A stretch of 64,000 nt of DNA from Arion vulgaris. Its lineage: Eukaryota; Mollusca; Gastropoda; Stylommatophora; Arionidae. Made by a program: the position numbers and the translations under genes. The stretch is taken from NCBI GenBank assembly GCA_020796225.1, contig CM036761.1:37813928-37877927 (forward strand), written 5' to 3'. Under the pieces are notes generated by a model. That model saw only the letters and a list, made by a program, of their open reading frames with translations. It was not told the origin of the DNA and ran no database searches. Of the stretch, positions 1 to 10,405 are shown one piece after another; the stretch's first letter is position 1, and the number at the start of each line of letters is the position of its first letter.

Positions 1-106
1 TATATTATATCTCCGAATGGAGGTATAGGAATTCAGTCTCCTCCAACAGATACCGAAGTATACGAGCACTGAAAGTATTCTCGTTAAATTACCTACTCAA
101 TTACGT

Positions 107-366
107 CTTCTTCTTCTCCTTCTTTGTGTTCGTTCTTTACGACCAATTTTAATCACTTTTTGTGATATGTTTGATCTCTGCCAAGAACGTGTATACGTTG
201 CACATTGGTTTTGTAGGCCCTAAACGCATAGACTTCTACACGTTTAGGACACATGCATCCGATTTCAGCCAAACCTCCTTAGTCGCCTCTTACGACATGT
301 GTGGCAGGTAACAGTGGTTCTATTCTTTACACCCCAAATTTGGGCCCCGGTAACCGCTCGGGCGAT
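107..366 (-). mobile_element. SINE-A, complete copy with 10-bp TSD
   Basis: Short retroposon flanked by TCAATTACGT at 97-106 and 367-376. Read on the minus strand it starts near the CCCGAGCGG...GGGGCC head and ends in a (GAA)n-type tail, seen here as TTC repeats at the left. Other copies lie at 16661-16822, 19222-19481 and 54904-55067. The head region (TCGCCTCTTACGACATG, on the printed strand) is shared with SINE-B. No clear tRNA A/B boxes were recognised, so the promoter type is unassigned. Confidence 0.8.
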
Positions 367-376
367 TCAATTACGT

Positions 377-714
377 AATTCCTTAGATACACAGTCCTAC
401 TTGTGCAACGTTTGACTTCAAATTCCCACAGTTGCAGTATAGATACGTCCCTAATAGCCTTGTCATCATCCAATATGATGTCTCTAAGTAGCTGTATCAT
501 GTCCCTTATATCTTTCTCCAACATCCCAACAATTGTTGCTGCAAAGTCAACACAATTGTGAATGGTGCTTTTGTTGCAAAAATCCTTTTAATGTGTTATT
601 TTGATGCTTACACCAGTGCAACACGTGCTTTTGATGATTACTCCGGCGTTGTAGTTTATTTTATCCCCCAACCCGGCCACCGTCTAATAAGTGTTTTTCA
701 TGCCAACAACGTAT
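377..714. other. No recognisable feature
   Basis: Upstream intronic or intergenic sequence. I see no exon, repeat copy or RNA gene here; the short open frames lack any protein similarity I recognise. Confidence 0.5.
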
Positions 715-1050
715 TATGCTTGATACACACCCTTGCAATAGTTGGATTGATGTCAACATCCTTGCAATAGTGGATGTGATGCCAACATTCTTGCAATAGT
801 TGATGTGATGCAACACCTGCAATAGTTGGATGTGATGCCACACCTGCAATAGTTGGATTGATGCCACACCCTGCATAGTTGGATGTGATACCACACCATG
901 CAATAGTTGGATGTGATGCCAACATCCTGCAATAGGTGTATGTGATGCAACATCCATGTAATCGTTGGTTACGGTGTTACCATCGCTGCAATAGTTGGAT
1001 GTGATGCCAACACCTGCAATAGCTGGATGTGATGCCAACACCACTGCAGT
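715..1050. repeat. Imperfect ~28-bp minisatellite
   Basis: About a dozen degenerate units around GCAATAGTTGGATGTGATGC with variable spacers (CAACACCT, CACACCT, CATCCT). Minus-strand open frames through it encode repetitive residues and are not proteins. Confidence 0.8.
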
Positions 1051-1174
1051 AGGTGCATTTGATAAAAGTCTGTTTGTTTGTTTATTACTGAGATCACCTG
1101 CATGTCTAGGAATGCAGATATATAAGACCCTACAAATTGTAAGCATCTATATTAGTATCCATCATACCGTTGTC

Positions 1175-1615
1175 AGTCGCTATGTACTTCTAGAGTCATG
1201 GATCTATAGTAGAGCAGCAACTTTTTGTCTTGTGCTGTTTTGGTGGCTTGGGTGATTGCTATTTTTGCGCTTTGACAAGATGCTGCTATACCATCTAACC
1301 ATCTTTTTCGTGGTCTTCCTCCAGCCTTCTTCCCTGATGTACTGTTGTAGAAGATTCTGTATACTGTGGAGTTTTGATGCATTTTATTAAGTGGCTAAAC
1401 CACTTCATTCTTTGTTTCTCAATGTAATTCAAGCAAGATTCTGTGCCAACTTTCTGTCTTATGCTGATGTTGGTGACTGTCTTTTCTTGTGTTGTTGGTA
1501 ACTTTTCGCAGCAGCGCATTTCACATGTAGTTATTTTTTGTGTCTGCGCTTTGTGCATTGTCCATGTTTGGCTCTGGTAACACAAAGTAGGTATGAAAAT
1601 GCTGTTGATCATCTG
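1175..1615 (-). pseudogene. RTE-like LINE 3' end, antisense
   Basis: The minus strand reads FIPTLCYQSQTWTMHKAQ, then KQRMKWFSHLI, then GRPRKRWLDGI, the usual C-terminal region after the reverse transcriptase domain of RTE-like LINEs. The frame breaks between the two blocks near 1300. Relatives in the same window are 17311-17525, 27421-27838 and 43299-43744. The 5' part including endonuclease and catalytic RT motifs is missing, the typical outcome of truncated retroposition. Confidence 0.75.
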
Positions 1616-1828
1616 TTGATTAGCTGTCAGTGAGATTCTTGGGTGCCTTAACCCAAGAATTTCATGGACAGATCAGCAACATGTCTTTTCATTGTCTGTG
1701 CTGACAATTCAAAACATATATTTTTCTTTTCATTTTGATGATCTGCTTTGATTATCAAATTCAAATGTTATTTTCTCTTATTTCTTCCCATTCTGTAATC
1801 TTGCCCTCAAACTTCAAGAACATCTGTA

Positions 1829-2094
1829 TCCTTCTTCTTCTTCTTCGAACGCTCTATATCGATCACTTGTTAAAACACTCATTGTGATTTGTATGTAATC
1901 TGAGTCTAAGAGCGATTGTACGTTGTGTCAGTTATGCACCTATAAGTAGACCAGCACATCCGATTTCTTCTACGCATTTATTTACTAGAATAGCTTCCCT
2001 AGACCCCTACCTCAGTCGCCTCTTACGACATGCCTTGCAGGTCACATTGTTACTATTCTTTGCTCCCCTTGCGAGCCCCGGCAACCCAGGGGAA
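1829..2094 (-). mobile_element. SINE-B, complete copy with 10-bp TSD
   Basis: Flanked by AACATCTGTA at 1819-1828 and 2095-2104. The tail appears as TTC repeats at the left (minus-strand GAA tail). The body includes the recurring strings TAAGAGCGATTGTACGTTGT and CCAGCACATCCGATTTC (the first copy is diverged). At least nine SINE-B copies are present in the window. Confidence 0.85.
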
Positions 2095-2554
2095 AACATC
2101 TGTAGTCTGTGTTCAGTGTTTTAGTCTGAAATTACGGTTTGTTCTGATCATCAATCAATACTGACTTCGATCACTTTTGGGGTTGTAGAATGTATCCTTC
2201 TGGAGTATCTGCGACGTATAACTGTCAAAGAGTTGGAACTAATCTCCTTAGGGCGGTTTGAACAAAGTGCAATTAGAGATCTGAAATAAATAGCGCCCGA
2301 AGTATGGAACAAAGCACGTTTTGTGGGCTATGGAAAAACAGTTTGAAGAGACACGGAAAAAGCAATTTCGATGACAAGAGACAAAGTACTGTTTGTAGCT
2401 AGTGGCTTGGTCACGTATGACAAAACGGTTTTAGGACCGCTGGGAATACAAATTTAATGTTGCGTGGAATGGTTAGTTTGATGTCTGGGATAAGGTATTT
2501 GATGAGAAGCTAGGACACGGTACTTTTAGACTAGTGTGACAATGTATTTAAGGA

Positions 2555-3687
2555 GTTCCTGGAGGTCTATGTGGCTAAGTTGTTAAACATTTGTCTTGCT
2601 AGTTCCTGGAGGTCTATGTGGCTAAGTTGTTAAACATTTGTCTTGCAAGTTCCTGGAGGTCTATGTGGCTAAGTTGTTAAACATTTGTCTTGCAAGTTCC
2701 TGGAGGTCTATGTGGCTAAGTTGTTAAACATTTGTCTTGCAAGTTCCTGGAGGTCTATGTGGCTAAGTTGTTAAACATTTGTCTTGCAAGTTCCTGGAGG
2801 TCTATGTGGCTAAGTTGTTAAACATTTGTCTTGCGAGTTCCTGGAGGTCTATGTGGCTAAGTTGTTGAACATTTGTCTTGCAAGTTCCTGGAGGTCTATG
2901 TGGCTAAGTTGTTAAACATTTGTCTTGCAAGTTCCTGGAGGTCTATGTGGCTAAGTTGTTAAACATTTGTCTTGCTAGTTCCTGGAGGTCTATGTGGCTA
3001 AGTTGTTAAACATTTGTCTTGCTAGTTCCTGGAGGTCTATGTGGCTAAGTTGTTAAACATTTGTCTTGCAAGTTCCTGGAGGTCTATGTGGCTAAGTTGT
3101 TAAACATTTGTCTTGCAAGTTCCTGGAGGTCTATGTGGCTAAGTTGTTAAACATTTGTCTTGCAAGTTCCTGGAGGTATATGTGGCTAAGTTGTTAAACA
3201 TTTGTCTTGCAAGTTCCTGGAGGTCTATGTGGCTAAGTTGTTAAACATTTGTCTTGCAAGTTCCTGGAGGTCTATGTGACTAAGTTGTTAAACATTTGTC
3301 TTGCAAGTTCCTGGAGGTATATGTGGCTAAGTTGTTAAACATTTGTCTTGCAAGTTCCTGGAGGTCTATGTGGCTAAGTTGTTAAACATTTGTCTTGCAA
3401 GTTCCTGGAGGTCTATGTGGCTAAGTTGTTAAACATTTGTCTTGCAAGTTCCTGGAGGTCTATGTGGCTAAGTTGTTAAACATTTGTCTTGCAAGTTCCT
3501 GGAGGTCTATGTGGCTAAGTTGTTAAACATTTGTCTTGCAAGTTCCTGGAGGTCTATGTGGCTAAGTTGTTAAACATTTGTCTTGCAAGTTCCTGGAGGT
3601 CTATGTGGCTAAGTTGTTAAACATTTGTCTTGCAAGTTCCTGGAGGTCTATGTGGCTAAGTTGTTAAACATTTGTCTTGCAAGTTCC
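2555..3687 (+). repeat. 47-bp minisatellite, 24 units, built from a SINE-G head
   Basis: Near-perfect head-to-tail units from 2555 to 3682 (24 x 47 = 1128 bp), each with TATGTGGCTAAGTTGTTAAA; the last partial unit runs straight into SINE-G body sequence at 3688. The unit aligns with the tRNA-like head of the SINE-G copy at 6768-7006 (minus strand), whose A-box region reads CTGTGGCTAAGTGGTTAAG. Units differ at only a few positions, so the expansion is probably recent or homogenised. Confidence 0.85.
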
Positions 3688-3880
3688 GATGGTGGTGGGT
3701 TTGAATCCGGACCACGATGAGTGCATTTTTTTCCCAGAGACCTCTATGATTGTTACCGGAGTTACGGAGTTCGTGATTTGTGCAATTCTCTCAGCAGATG
3801 ACGTGCCATTTCTGGCAGGGAGGGACCGAGCCATATGGGGTAAAACCGGTGCAAAGAAGTAAATCCTTCGGCTCTAGACT
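3688..3880 (+). mobile_element. SINE-G body adjoining the 47-bp array
   Basis: Contains the B-box-like GGGTTTGAATCCGG (3698-3711), then GGAGTTACGGAGTTCGTG, GACGTGCCATTTCTG and GAGCCATATGGGG, the body shared with copies at 6768, 11472, 13380, 29575, 56345 and 62430. Its own A-box segment is the last unit of the adjacent array. Confidence 0.8.
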
Positions 3881-5190
3881 CCCCCAATTTTTAAGGAAAA
3901 CCTATCTACATGCGTATGGGATAAAGACTTTCTATTGGTACTGGACAAAGTTCCGTCACATTCGTAAAGTATCTACTGGTTTTTTGGACATTAAGTTTAC
4001 TTTTATGTTGTTACATAATAACAATGCATTTTAGGAAAACGGGGCAAATTGTCTGAAACGAAATGTCTAGTACAATGTATCCTCAGGTCCAGGAGAAATA
4101 GTACTTAAGAAAATCTTGAACGAGATTACCTCAAGTTATTGTTTATTTGTTTTGTAGAGGATTTAAAGCCCTTTTAAACCCAGACACGCCCCTTGCAACC
4201 TAAAGACGAACATCTTGTTGGTTATATCAGAGGGTACGCTGGCTGAAACCGGACACGTCGCCGAAGGATAAGCACTAGAGCTCCAAATGGCGCTGAATGA
4301 TGTTACGTAAAAATATCTTCTTGGCAAAGGCTGTTTATATATCACAATAAGAATGATCAAAATGGCCGAAAAAGAACGCTTGAGAGAGATATCAGAGGGT
4401 GTAGACCAACAAATAAGAACAATAAGAATGAGAAAGTCTTCTGTATTTTTGGACAGGGTAACTTAGGCTCATGAATCAGTGAACTTTCGACGATCTATGA
4501 GATAGTACCTTATGATCCGTGGAACAAAATATTTTCAGAAGGTTACTAAAGAAAGTTCATTCAGGCACACGATTCAACGTACGAGTTTCGGTCTTATGGA
4601 AAACTCGCCGGACAAATTCTTTTCAGGGAATCGGAGACAACCTTGAGACAAATTACTTTTGATGATTTCGAGCTGTAAACGTTCAGAAACTGTTCCATAA
4701 CAAATTACAGTTATTTAGTGACATTATTGTGGGGGTAGGTCAAGTGTCCATGTCACACTTGTAATTTCTTTCCTTTATGTCTTCCCCTTAACCATCTCAA
4801 TTTTCCAATGACACTGTTAAAAATAAGCCTGGTATCAATTTTGACTAAACGTCTGGATATTGTCGTACTTTATCTTCTCCATAGTCTAAAAACTCGATAC
4901 AAATTCGATATAAATTCTACCCGTTTGTGCGGACGTTGTCTAAGAATGAGAACATTTTTCTTATTGCTATTGAGAAAATGTTAACACTTCTTTCTGTTGT
5001 ATGTCCATGAGACTTTTCTTATCTAGCATATATCTAATAACAAAGACTAAACACTGAGACACTATGAGCTGTTGAATTCTAAAACTGTGGGAAAGAGGAC
5101 TACTTAAGGTTAACAAAGATCACAAAATCAAGATTTTAATAACCGTACAGAACAAATATAAATTATATATACATATATAATAAATCATCA
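3881..5190. other. No recognisable feature
   Basis: AT-rich sequence upstream of the first visible VGLUT exon. I looked for the preceding exon (helix 1-2, with an IHGSFFWGY-like string) and did not find it. No known repeat family of this window recurs here. Confidence 0.5.
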
Positions 5191-5403
5191 TCAAATAGCT
5201 TGTCTTGAGCAAACTTTACCTCCCCACCAGTCCTCCGGGATTTCTCTCTCATAGGCCAGATGTCCTGCCTCTGTAGCTGTCATGTTAAAACCATCAGTTA
5301 CATCCTGAATCCATCTTCTCCGTGGTTTTCCTCTTCTTCTCTTTGCCAGTATGCCTTCTACCATGACGGTCTTCTCCAGCCCTTCATGTCCTTTTATGTC
5401 CAA
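5191..5403 (-). pseudogene. LINE 3' end with (ATG)n-type tail, antisense
   Basis: The minus strand encodes HEGLEKTVMVEGILAKRRR, then GKPRRRWIQDVTDGFNM, the basic 'GxxRRRW' tail common to RTE-like LINE proteins. The 3' tail is seen on the printed strand as ATCATCATC before AAATAGCTTGTC. A close relative is at 55338-55572. Confidence 0.75.
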
Positions 5404-5465
5404 AATATCTCAATTTTCTCTTTATATAAAATATAAAATTCCAGCGAAATAGTTTGACCTTCTTT

Positions 5466-5596
5466 CTTATTACATCGGGGACCCTTTCCGGTGATAAGGA
5501 GCTCATGCACTACCGTTGAGATCTTACTGTGTAAGAAAGACATCGGAAACACACATGGCTACTCACCAAAGTGCAATGATGAAGGTCCTTTCAATT

Positions 5597-5627
<31 letters not shown>

Positions 5628-5632
5628 CAGAG
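5466..5632 (+). mobile_element. SINE-F 3' half with (TCAA)n tail
   Basis: Shares CATCGGGGACC, GAGATCTTACTGTGTAAGAA and ACACACATGG with the full copy at 39843-40268, and ends in seven TCAA repeats. The 5' half is absent. The bases just after (to 5670) resemble an antisense tRNA-like SINE head ending in AGCCACAGAGACCC. Confidence 0.75.
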
Positions 5633-5858
5633 GCGAATACCTAACCTCTAAGCCACAGAGACCCACTGAAGTTTACGTATCGTTTGACAGAGGCGGCACT
5701 ATAGTTCCAATGATTCCATCCAACGTCGAAGTAAGATAGAACACACGATACATATAAATGGATTTCTTGCGTCAATGATTTGAATGATTAGTATTACGTT
5801 TACAAAGTAATAGATAACTGATTATATGATAATATATGATTTATAAACTTACCCTCAG

Positions 5859-5973
5859 GTTATTCGGAATGGCAATCGGTGTGTCTGCCTGTCTGAACAT
5901 GCTGTTACCTGGAGCGGCAGAAGTTCATTATGGTCTAGTTATATCAGTACGGATATTACAGGGACTTGTCGAA
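5859..5973 (+). CDS. VGLUT: VGLUT exon (helix 3 and first part of helix 4)
   Basis: The acceptor AG is at 5857-5858 and the donor GTAAGT at 5974. The first base completes a codon begun in an upstream exon (phase 2), then 38 codons follow. It starts [18 protein letters not shown] (helix 3) and ends VRILQGLVE (helix 4). Known VGLUT work assigns essential roles to a helix-4 arginine and glutamate (Arg184 and Glu191 in rat VGLUT2). Both are present here as the R of VRILQG and the last codon GAA. The essential helix-2 histidine must lie in an upstream exon that I did not find in bases 1-5858. A 32-bp minisatellite starts about 20 bp after the donor. Confidence 0.95.
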
Positions 5974-5991
5974 GTAAGTTTTTGTTTTTAA

Positions 5992-6632
5992 ATAAGTTGT
6001 AACATAATTAAATTGTAACATAAGTAAGTTGTAACATAATTAAATTGTAACATAAGTAAGTTGTAACATAATTCAATTGTAACATAAGTATGTTGAAACA
6101 TAATTAAATTGTAACATAAGTAAGTTGTAACATAATTAAATTGTAACATAAGTAAGTTGTAACATAATTAAATTGTAACATAAGTAAGTTGTAACATAAT
6201 TCAATTGTAACATAAGTAAGTTGTAACATAATTCAATTGTAACATAAGTAAGTTGTAACATAATTAAATTGTAACATAAGTAAGTTGTAACATAATTAAA
6301 TTGTAACATAAGTAAGTTGTAAGATAATTCAATTGTAACATAAGTAAGTTGTAACATAATTCAATTGTAACATAAGTATGTTGTAACATAATTAAATTGT
6401 AACATAAGTAAGTTGTAACATAATTAAATTGTAACATAAGTAAGTTGTAACATAATTAAATTGTAACATAAGTAAGTTGTAACATAATTAAATTGTAACA
6501 TAAGTAAGTTGTAACATAATTAAATTGTAACATAATTCAATTGTAACATAAGTAAGTTGTAACATAATTAAATTGTAACATAATTAAATTGTAACATAAG
6601 TAAGTTGTAACATAAGTAAGTTGTAACATAAG
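5992..6632. repeat. 32-bp minisatellite beside the first splice donor
   Basis: About 20 units of two related 16-bp halves, TAAGTTGTAACATAAT and TAAATTGTAACATAAG. The junction between units creates AAGTAAGT, so GTAAGT occurs about 17 times and GTATGT twice. The array begins about 20 bp after the real donor GTAAGT at 5974. It is intronic, and open frames across it are artefacts of the repeat. Confidence 0.9.
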
Positions 6633-6767
6633 TGAAGAACAACCACGGCTTTGCAAAACATTAAACAACTAAAACAGTATGGAACGGAACTGATAGGAAA
6701 ACAAAGATCAGAATACTATGTGCAGCATATTCCCAGGGCAACGTATGGCTGTAGGCATGAGTTTTAA

Positions 6768-7006
6768 AGGGTTTTAAACCCGAAGGTTGACTTCATTGCA
6801 CGGTGTTACCCATATGGCTCGTCCTCTCCGCAGAAATGGCACGCCACTTGCCAGAGTATTGCACAAAGCACGAACTCGTAGCTCCGCAACAACTAGGGTC
6901 TCTGGAAAACTGCACTCGTGAACAGAAGGCCGCGCCCGATTCGAACCCACGACTTTCGACTCACAAGGCAAAGGGCTTAACCACTTAGCCACAGAGACCC
7001 CCGAGG
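6768..7006 (-). mobile_element. SINE-G, best-preserved copy, tRNA-like head
   Basis: Read on the minus strand it begins GGGTCTCTGTGGCTAAGTGG (A-box-like) and contains TGGGTTCGAATCGG (B-box-like), both expected of a Pol III type 2 promoter, then the SINE-G body to GAAGTCAACCTTCGGG. This copy shows that the 47-bp array at 2555 is related to the family head. The cloverleaf is not intact, so it is a SINE and not a functional tRNA gene. Confidence 0.85.
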
Positions 7007-7124
7007 CATGAACATTTAACAAGGCAGTGGAAAAACATATAAGTATTTTTTAAATATAAGTGTTACAGGAAAGTCCTTTATATGTCACAGAAAGAGAAGA
7101 AAATAAACAGATCTATCTAGAAAG

Positions 7125-7310
7125 AACTTTTACGTGCTCAATTTGAACAAGGAACCTACATTTTATCGTCCGTCTCCGATTTAACTAGGAACTCGATCTC
7201 ACCTACACTGAGATCAGGGATCTCTGGAAAAATGTCGCGATGGCTCTACGAGGGAACAAACCGTGTACCTATGGAACTAAAGGCGAGCACCTAACCTCCA
7301 CGCCACATAC
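7125..7310 (-). mobile_element. SINE-F 5' half, antisense
   Basis: Contains the reverse complement of the SINE-F string GGTGAGATCGAGTTCCTAGT, plus GATCAGGGATCTCTGG, and ends in an antisense tRNA-like head. It runs into a purine-rich simple repeat on the right. Confidence 0.7.
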
Positions 7311-7311
7311 C

Positions 7312-7432
7312 CGAGAACGAGAGAAAAAGAGAGAGAGAGATAAAGAGAGAATGAGAGAAAGGGAGAGAGAAAGGAGAGTGAAAGAAAGGAGAGAGAGAGA
7401 GAGAGAGAAAAGAGAGAGATAGAGAGAGACTG
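7312..7432. repeat. (GA)n-rich low-complexity tract
   Basis: Imperfect GAGA repeats with AAAG interruptions. The long open frames here encode only Arg/Glu or Ser/Leu strings and are not genes. Confidence 0.9.
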
Positions 7433-7774
7433 AGTAATCACTACGCAAGCATTCATTCGTATATATGTTTTCAATCACCAAAGTGTCTCTAGCCACTATC
7501 CATGCACGTTTATCGATACATTTCTCATCCATTAAAGACTTTGTGTCTGCACGTGAGTTATTCATTAAAGAATACTGATGTCGTTTATCGTTTAATTTAC
7601 TCAACTGTCAACTATCTGCATTTTATATATGTAAAACGGGGCTATGAAGTCAACCCACGTCTATACACACTTTTTGATACTCTGGTATTGTCTCCGTGCG
7701 TCAATCTACATATTGAATTGACATATAAACAGATACACGCATAACTATATCCACACTCCCACACACACACTTGC

Positions 7775-7809
<35 letters not shown>
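7775..7809. repeat. (TA)n microsatellite
   Basis: An uninterrupted TA tract adjoining the 3' end of the antisense LINE at 7812. Confidence 0.9.
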
Positions 7810-7811
<2 letters not shown>

Positions 7812-7815
<4 letters not shown>

Positions 7816-8075
7816 TATCTTCATCATCGTGTGCAGTGTCAGCTGGAGTAGGCGATCATGGATCTTCACAAGTCTCTGTTCCTGGTGTTTGCTATTATCT
7901 CAGAGGTTGACACTCTTCCGTGCCATGAATTCAGGCTATCTAAAATGTTCTCTTGTCTTCCTATGTCTGACTCCTCACGATTGTGCCGTTGTCACAATGT
8001 GTTCTAACCTCTCGTGTACAATTGTTCTAAGCTACCAGTTGTCACAATGTGTTCTAAGCCTACTCTTCTCATTAT
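7812..8075 (-). pseudogene. LINE 3' end abutting (TA)n, antisense
   Basis: Matches the 3' part of the sense LINE at 8189-8806: GCTGGAGTAGGCGATCATGG here corresponds to its C-terminal coding end, and TTGTCACAATGTGTTCTAA recurs. The tail on the minus strand is GATGATGAAG followed by TA repeats. The coding frame is broken. Confidence 0.7.
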
Positions 8076-8188
8076 ATGTCTAAAAACAATTATTGCTTCT
8101 TTCTTATATGAAATACGCTTTCTCTGATTCTTATAATCATTCAACACCTCCACATTCGTCATTTGTATATATATATATATATATATAT

Positions 8189-8806
8189 ACCATCACAGTA
8201 AATGGGACTGATCTAAGACAAGTGCAGCAATTTAAATACGTCGGAGTCCTGGTAACATCAGATGGGAGATGCCGATCAGAAATAAAGAACAGAATAGGAC
8301 AAGGGAAAACATCGTTCCTGAAAATGAGAAGCATTATCTGCAACAAGTCCATGTCAATCCCGATCAGAATGCGAGTTATTCAGTGCTACATAGAACCAAT
8401 ACTGACATACGGATGCGAGTCGTGGACAATGAACACACAGATCGAAAAATCTCTGAGGGTCACAGAAATGTGGTTTTACAGAAGAATGATGAGCATCCCA
8501 AGGACCGCAAAAATCACTAATGTTGAGGTGTTGAATGAGATCAAGACACAGAGAAAGCTTATCATCAATATAAGAAAGAGGCAGTCATCATTTTTCGGGC
8601 ATGTGATGAGGAGGGAGGTTTAGAACACATTGTGACAACCGGTAAAATCGAGGGTAGACGAGACAGGGGAAGACAGAGAGAGAAAATGTTGGATAGCCTG
8701 ACTTCATGGCACGGTAGAGCGTCAATATCTGAGTTGATAGCAAACACCAACGACAGAGATTTGTGGAGATCCCTGATCGCTTACGCCAGCCGGCACGACA
8801 CATGAT
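8189..8806 (+). pseudogene. RTE-like LINE C-terminal ORF with one frameshift
   Basis: Reads VQQFKYVGVLVTSDGRC, LTYGCESWTMN, IRKRQSSFFGHVMRRE, then, after a shift near 8617, LEHIVTTGKIEGRRDRGRQR and a stop at 8803-8805. Strings like F.YVG..., YGCESW and FGHV..R are the post-RT region of RTE-like LINEs. It lies between two (TA)n tracts (8164-8188 and 8810-8863) and ends in GATGATGAT, suggesting integration into a TA microsatellite. One frameshift in about 200 codons makes it one of the younger copies. Confidence 0.8.
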
Positions 8807-8808
8807 GA

Positions 8809-8809
<1 letters not shown>

Positions 8810-8863
<54 letters not shown>
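8810..8863. repeat. (AT)n microsatellite
   Basis: A pure AT tract directly after the LINE tail GATGATGAT. Confidence 0.9.
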
Positions 8864-8864
<1 letters not shown>

Positions 8865-8867
<3 letters not shown>

Positions 8868-9667
8868 GACACTTGACAGTTGAGTAAATTAAATGATAAA
8901 CCAACATGTGTGTTTTTTCGAGAGATCCCTGGGTTTGTTGCTGGGGCTACGGAGTTATTGTTTTGTGAAAACATTCTCGACATATAGTGTGTCTTTTCTG
9001 TCGAGAGGACGGAGTCATATGAAGAAGTTCGCTTCACTGTCAGTCCATCCTCTCACAGCTGTTGGTCCCTCCTTTGACACAGCTCCCCTCGCGTTCCGTA
9101 AGCAGACAAAAGCCGTTGACACTTCCATAAAAACGTCCAGTTTTGTTGGGAAAACCTCTCTATGCTAACACACCACAAGCCAAAAAAGAGCCAAGGCTAT
9201 CCCAAAAACTAAAAACTGGGCCTTCAAAAGGCGTCAGGTAAAATACTGTTCGTGAAATTCAGACCTCCTAAGGCTACAACCACGTGATCACTCACCATTC
9301 AGGAAAGTGGTGTACTGATGCGAATAAAAATCACACAAAATCTAACTGAAGATCGTATATCCAACAGGTTAAGTTTAACAATAGGAATATCAAATCACTG
9401 AATCACAACAATAACCATAGACTCACCAATTGAGTAAAATGTGCAAACTCAGGTTCTACTCAAACATCGTATTTTAGATCCATTTCTAATCTGTCAGGAA
9501 CTACGAGCCAGTTGTTGCTGTCACAAGAAATACTAGGCTTCCATCAGCTCAGACAGACTGTAAAATTTCCTGCCATTAAGTCCAAGTCAAGGCTATATCA
9601 ATGACTTTGTATGATACGAATCTTCCGTAACAATATAAAAGATATTCGTTACAATATGATTAACCGT
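8865..9667. repeat. Mostly unassigned, with one copy of dispersed repeat M
   Basis: Bases about 9290-9480 resemble 47040-47250: both contain ATAACCATAGAC, then a GAGTAAAAT string, then TCAAACATC, with looser similarity around. The start (8866-8910) contains AGTTGAGTAAATTAAA, the reverse complement of sequence near 7590-7615. The rest shows nothing I recognise. Confidence 0.45.
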
Positions 9668-9908
9668 ATATTACTACCCATGACGGTCGCATTAATGGCC
9701 AGTGGGGCCGGGCCCCATCAAAAATTATGTGTAGCATGTATTTATTATTTCATAATTATTACTTTTAACGTGATACTGATTAGCTTTGAAAGTTGAATGC
9801 CTTCCAGGAATATACAAATAATAGTAAGTACTAAAATACAGTAACAAAACCAGGGACTTTCGAATGTTTTCTGGCCACCAATAAAATGGTAACGAGCCAG
9901 CCATTGCA
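9668..9908 (+). mobile_element. hAT-like MITE-2, degraded copy
   Basis: Contains GGCCAGTGGGGCCGGGCCCC near the left and TAACGAGCCAGCCATTG at the right, matching the ends of the copies at 18215, 59127 and 63271. The left CAGTGG terminus has decayed and no 8-bp duplication is visible. It is longer than the other copies by about 70 bp. Confidence 0.6.
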
Positions 9909-10235
9909 CAAACTATTCTGATATTATCACCTTCTAGCTACTTATCACTCTATCAAACGCAAACACATCGTCATCGTTTAGTCTGAGACTTGATAAGGGT
10001 AATCTGATCATGTTCAGCCAGCTTCTGTCATAATCTAGACGTTGAAAAATTAGAATAAATCGTTATATCTTGTGTGCGATATCGTATTTACGATTGTCTG
10101 CTCTCGACGAGCCATAAGATCAGAATATTCTGCATTCAATATCTCTGCGAGGCTGAAAGATAATGACGACTCAATTTCACTTCCTGATCTCGACCTGTTG
10201 TATTTTCTTACAGGGTTTTGAACCATGCCGTCGCC

Positions 10236-10405
10236 AGCGTGTTGACGCGTTGACTCGGTGAGCATCCCTCTGTGTGGAGGTTCAATTCTACGGGATTGCA
10301 GAAAAACACAGATTTCCCAGATTTCGGTGTTCGTGGCACCGAGCGGTTTACGATGTCCCATGACACCAGCCGAAAGCTGAAAACTCAAGTGCTTCTGGAT
10401 CGGAA
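10236..10405 (+). mobile_element. SINE-E, tRNA-like head
   Basis: Shares GAGGTTCAATTCTACGGG-type B box, CCCAGATTTCGGTGTTC and CTCAAGTGCTTCTGGAT with copies at 37027 (sense) and 61783 (antisense). Confidence 0.75.

Noticed and set aside
1..5858. Search for the preceding VGLUT exon
   Set aside because: No sequence resembling the helix 1-2 block with proper splice borders was found; it presumably lies upstream of the window.
6933..7006. Possible tRNA gene on the minus strand
   Set aside because: A and B boxes are good, but acceptor and anticodon stems do not pair and the sequence continues into a repeated SINE body.
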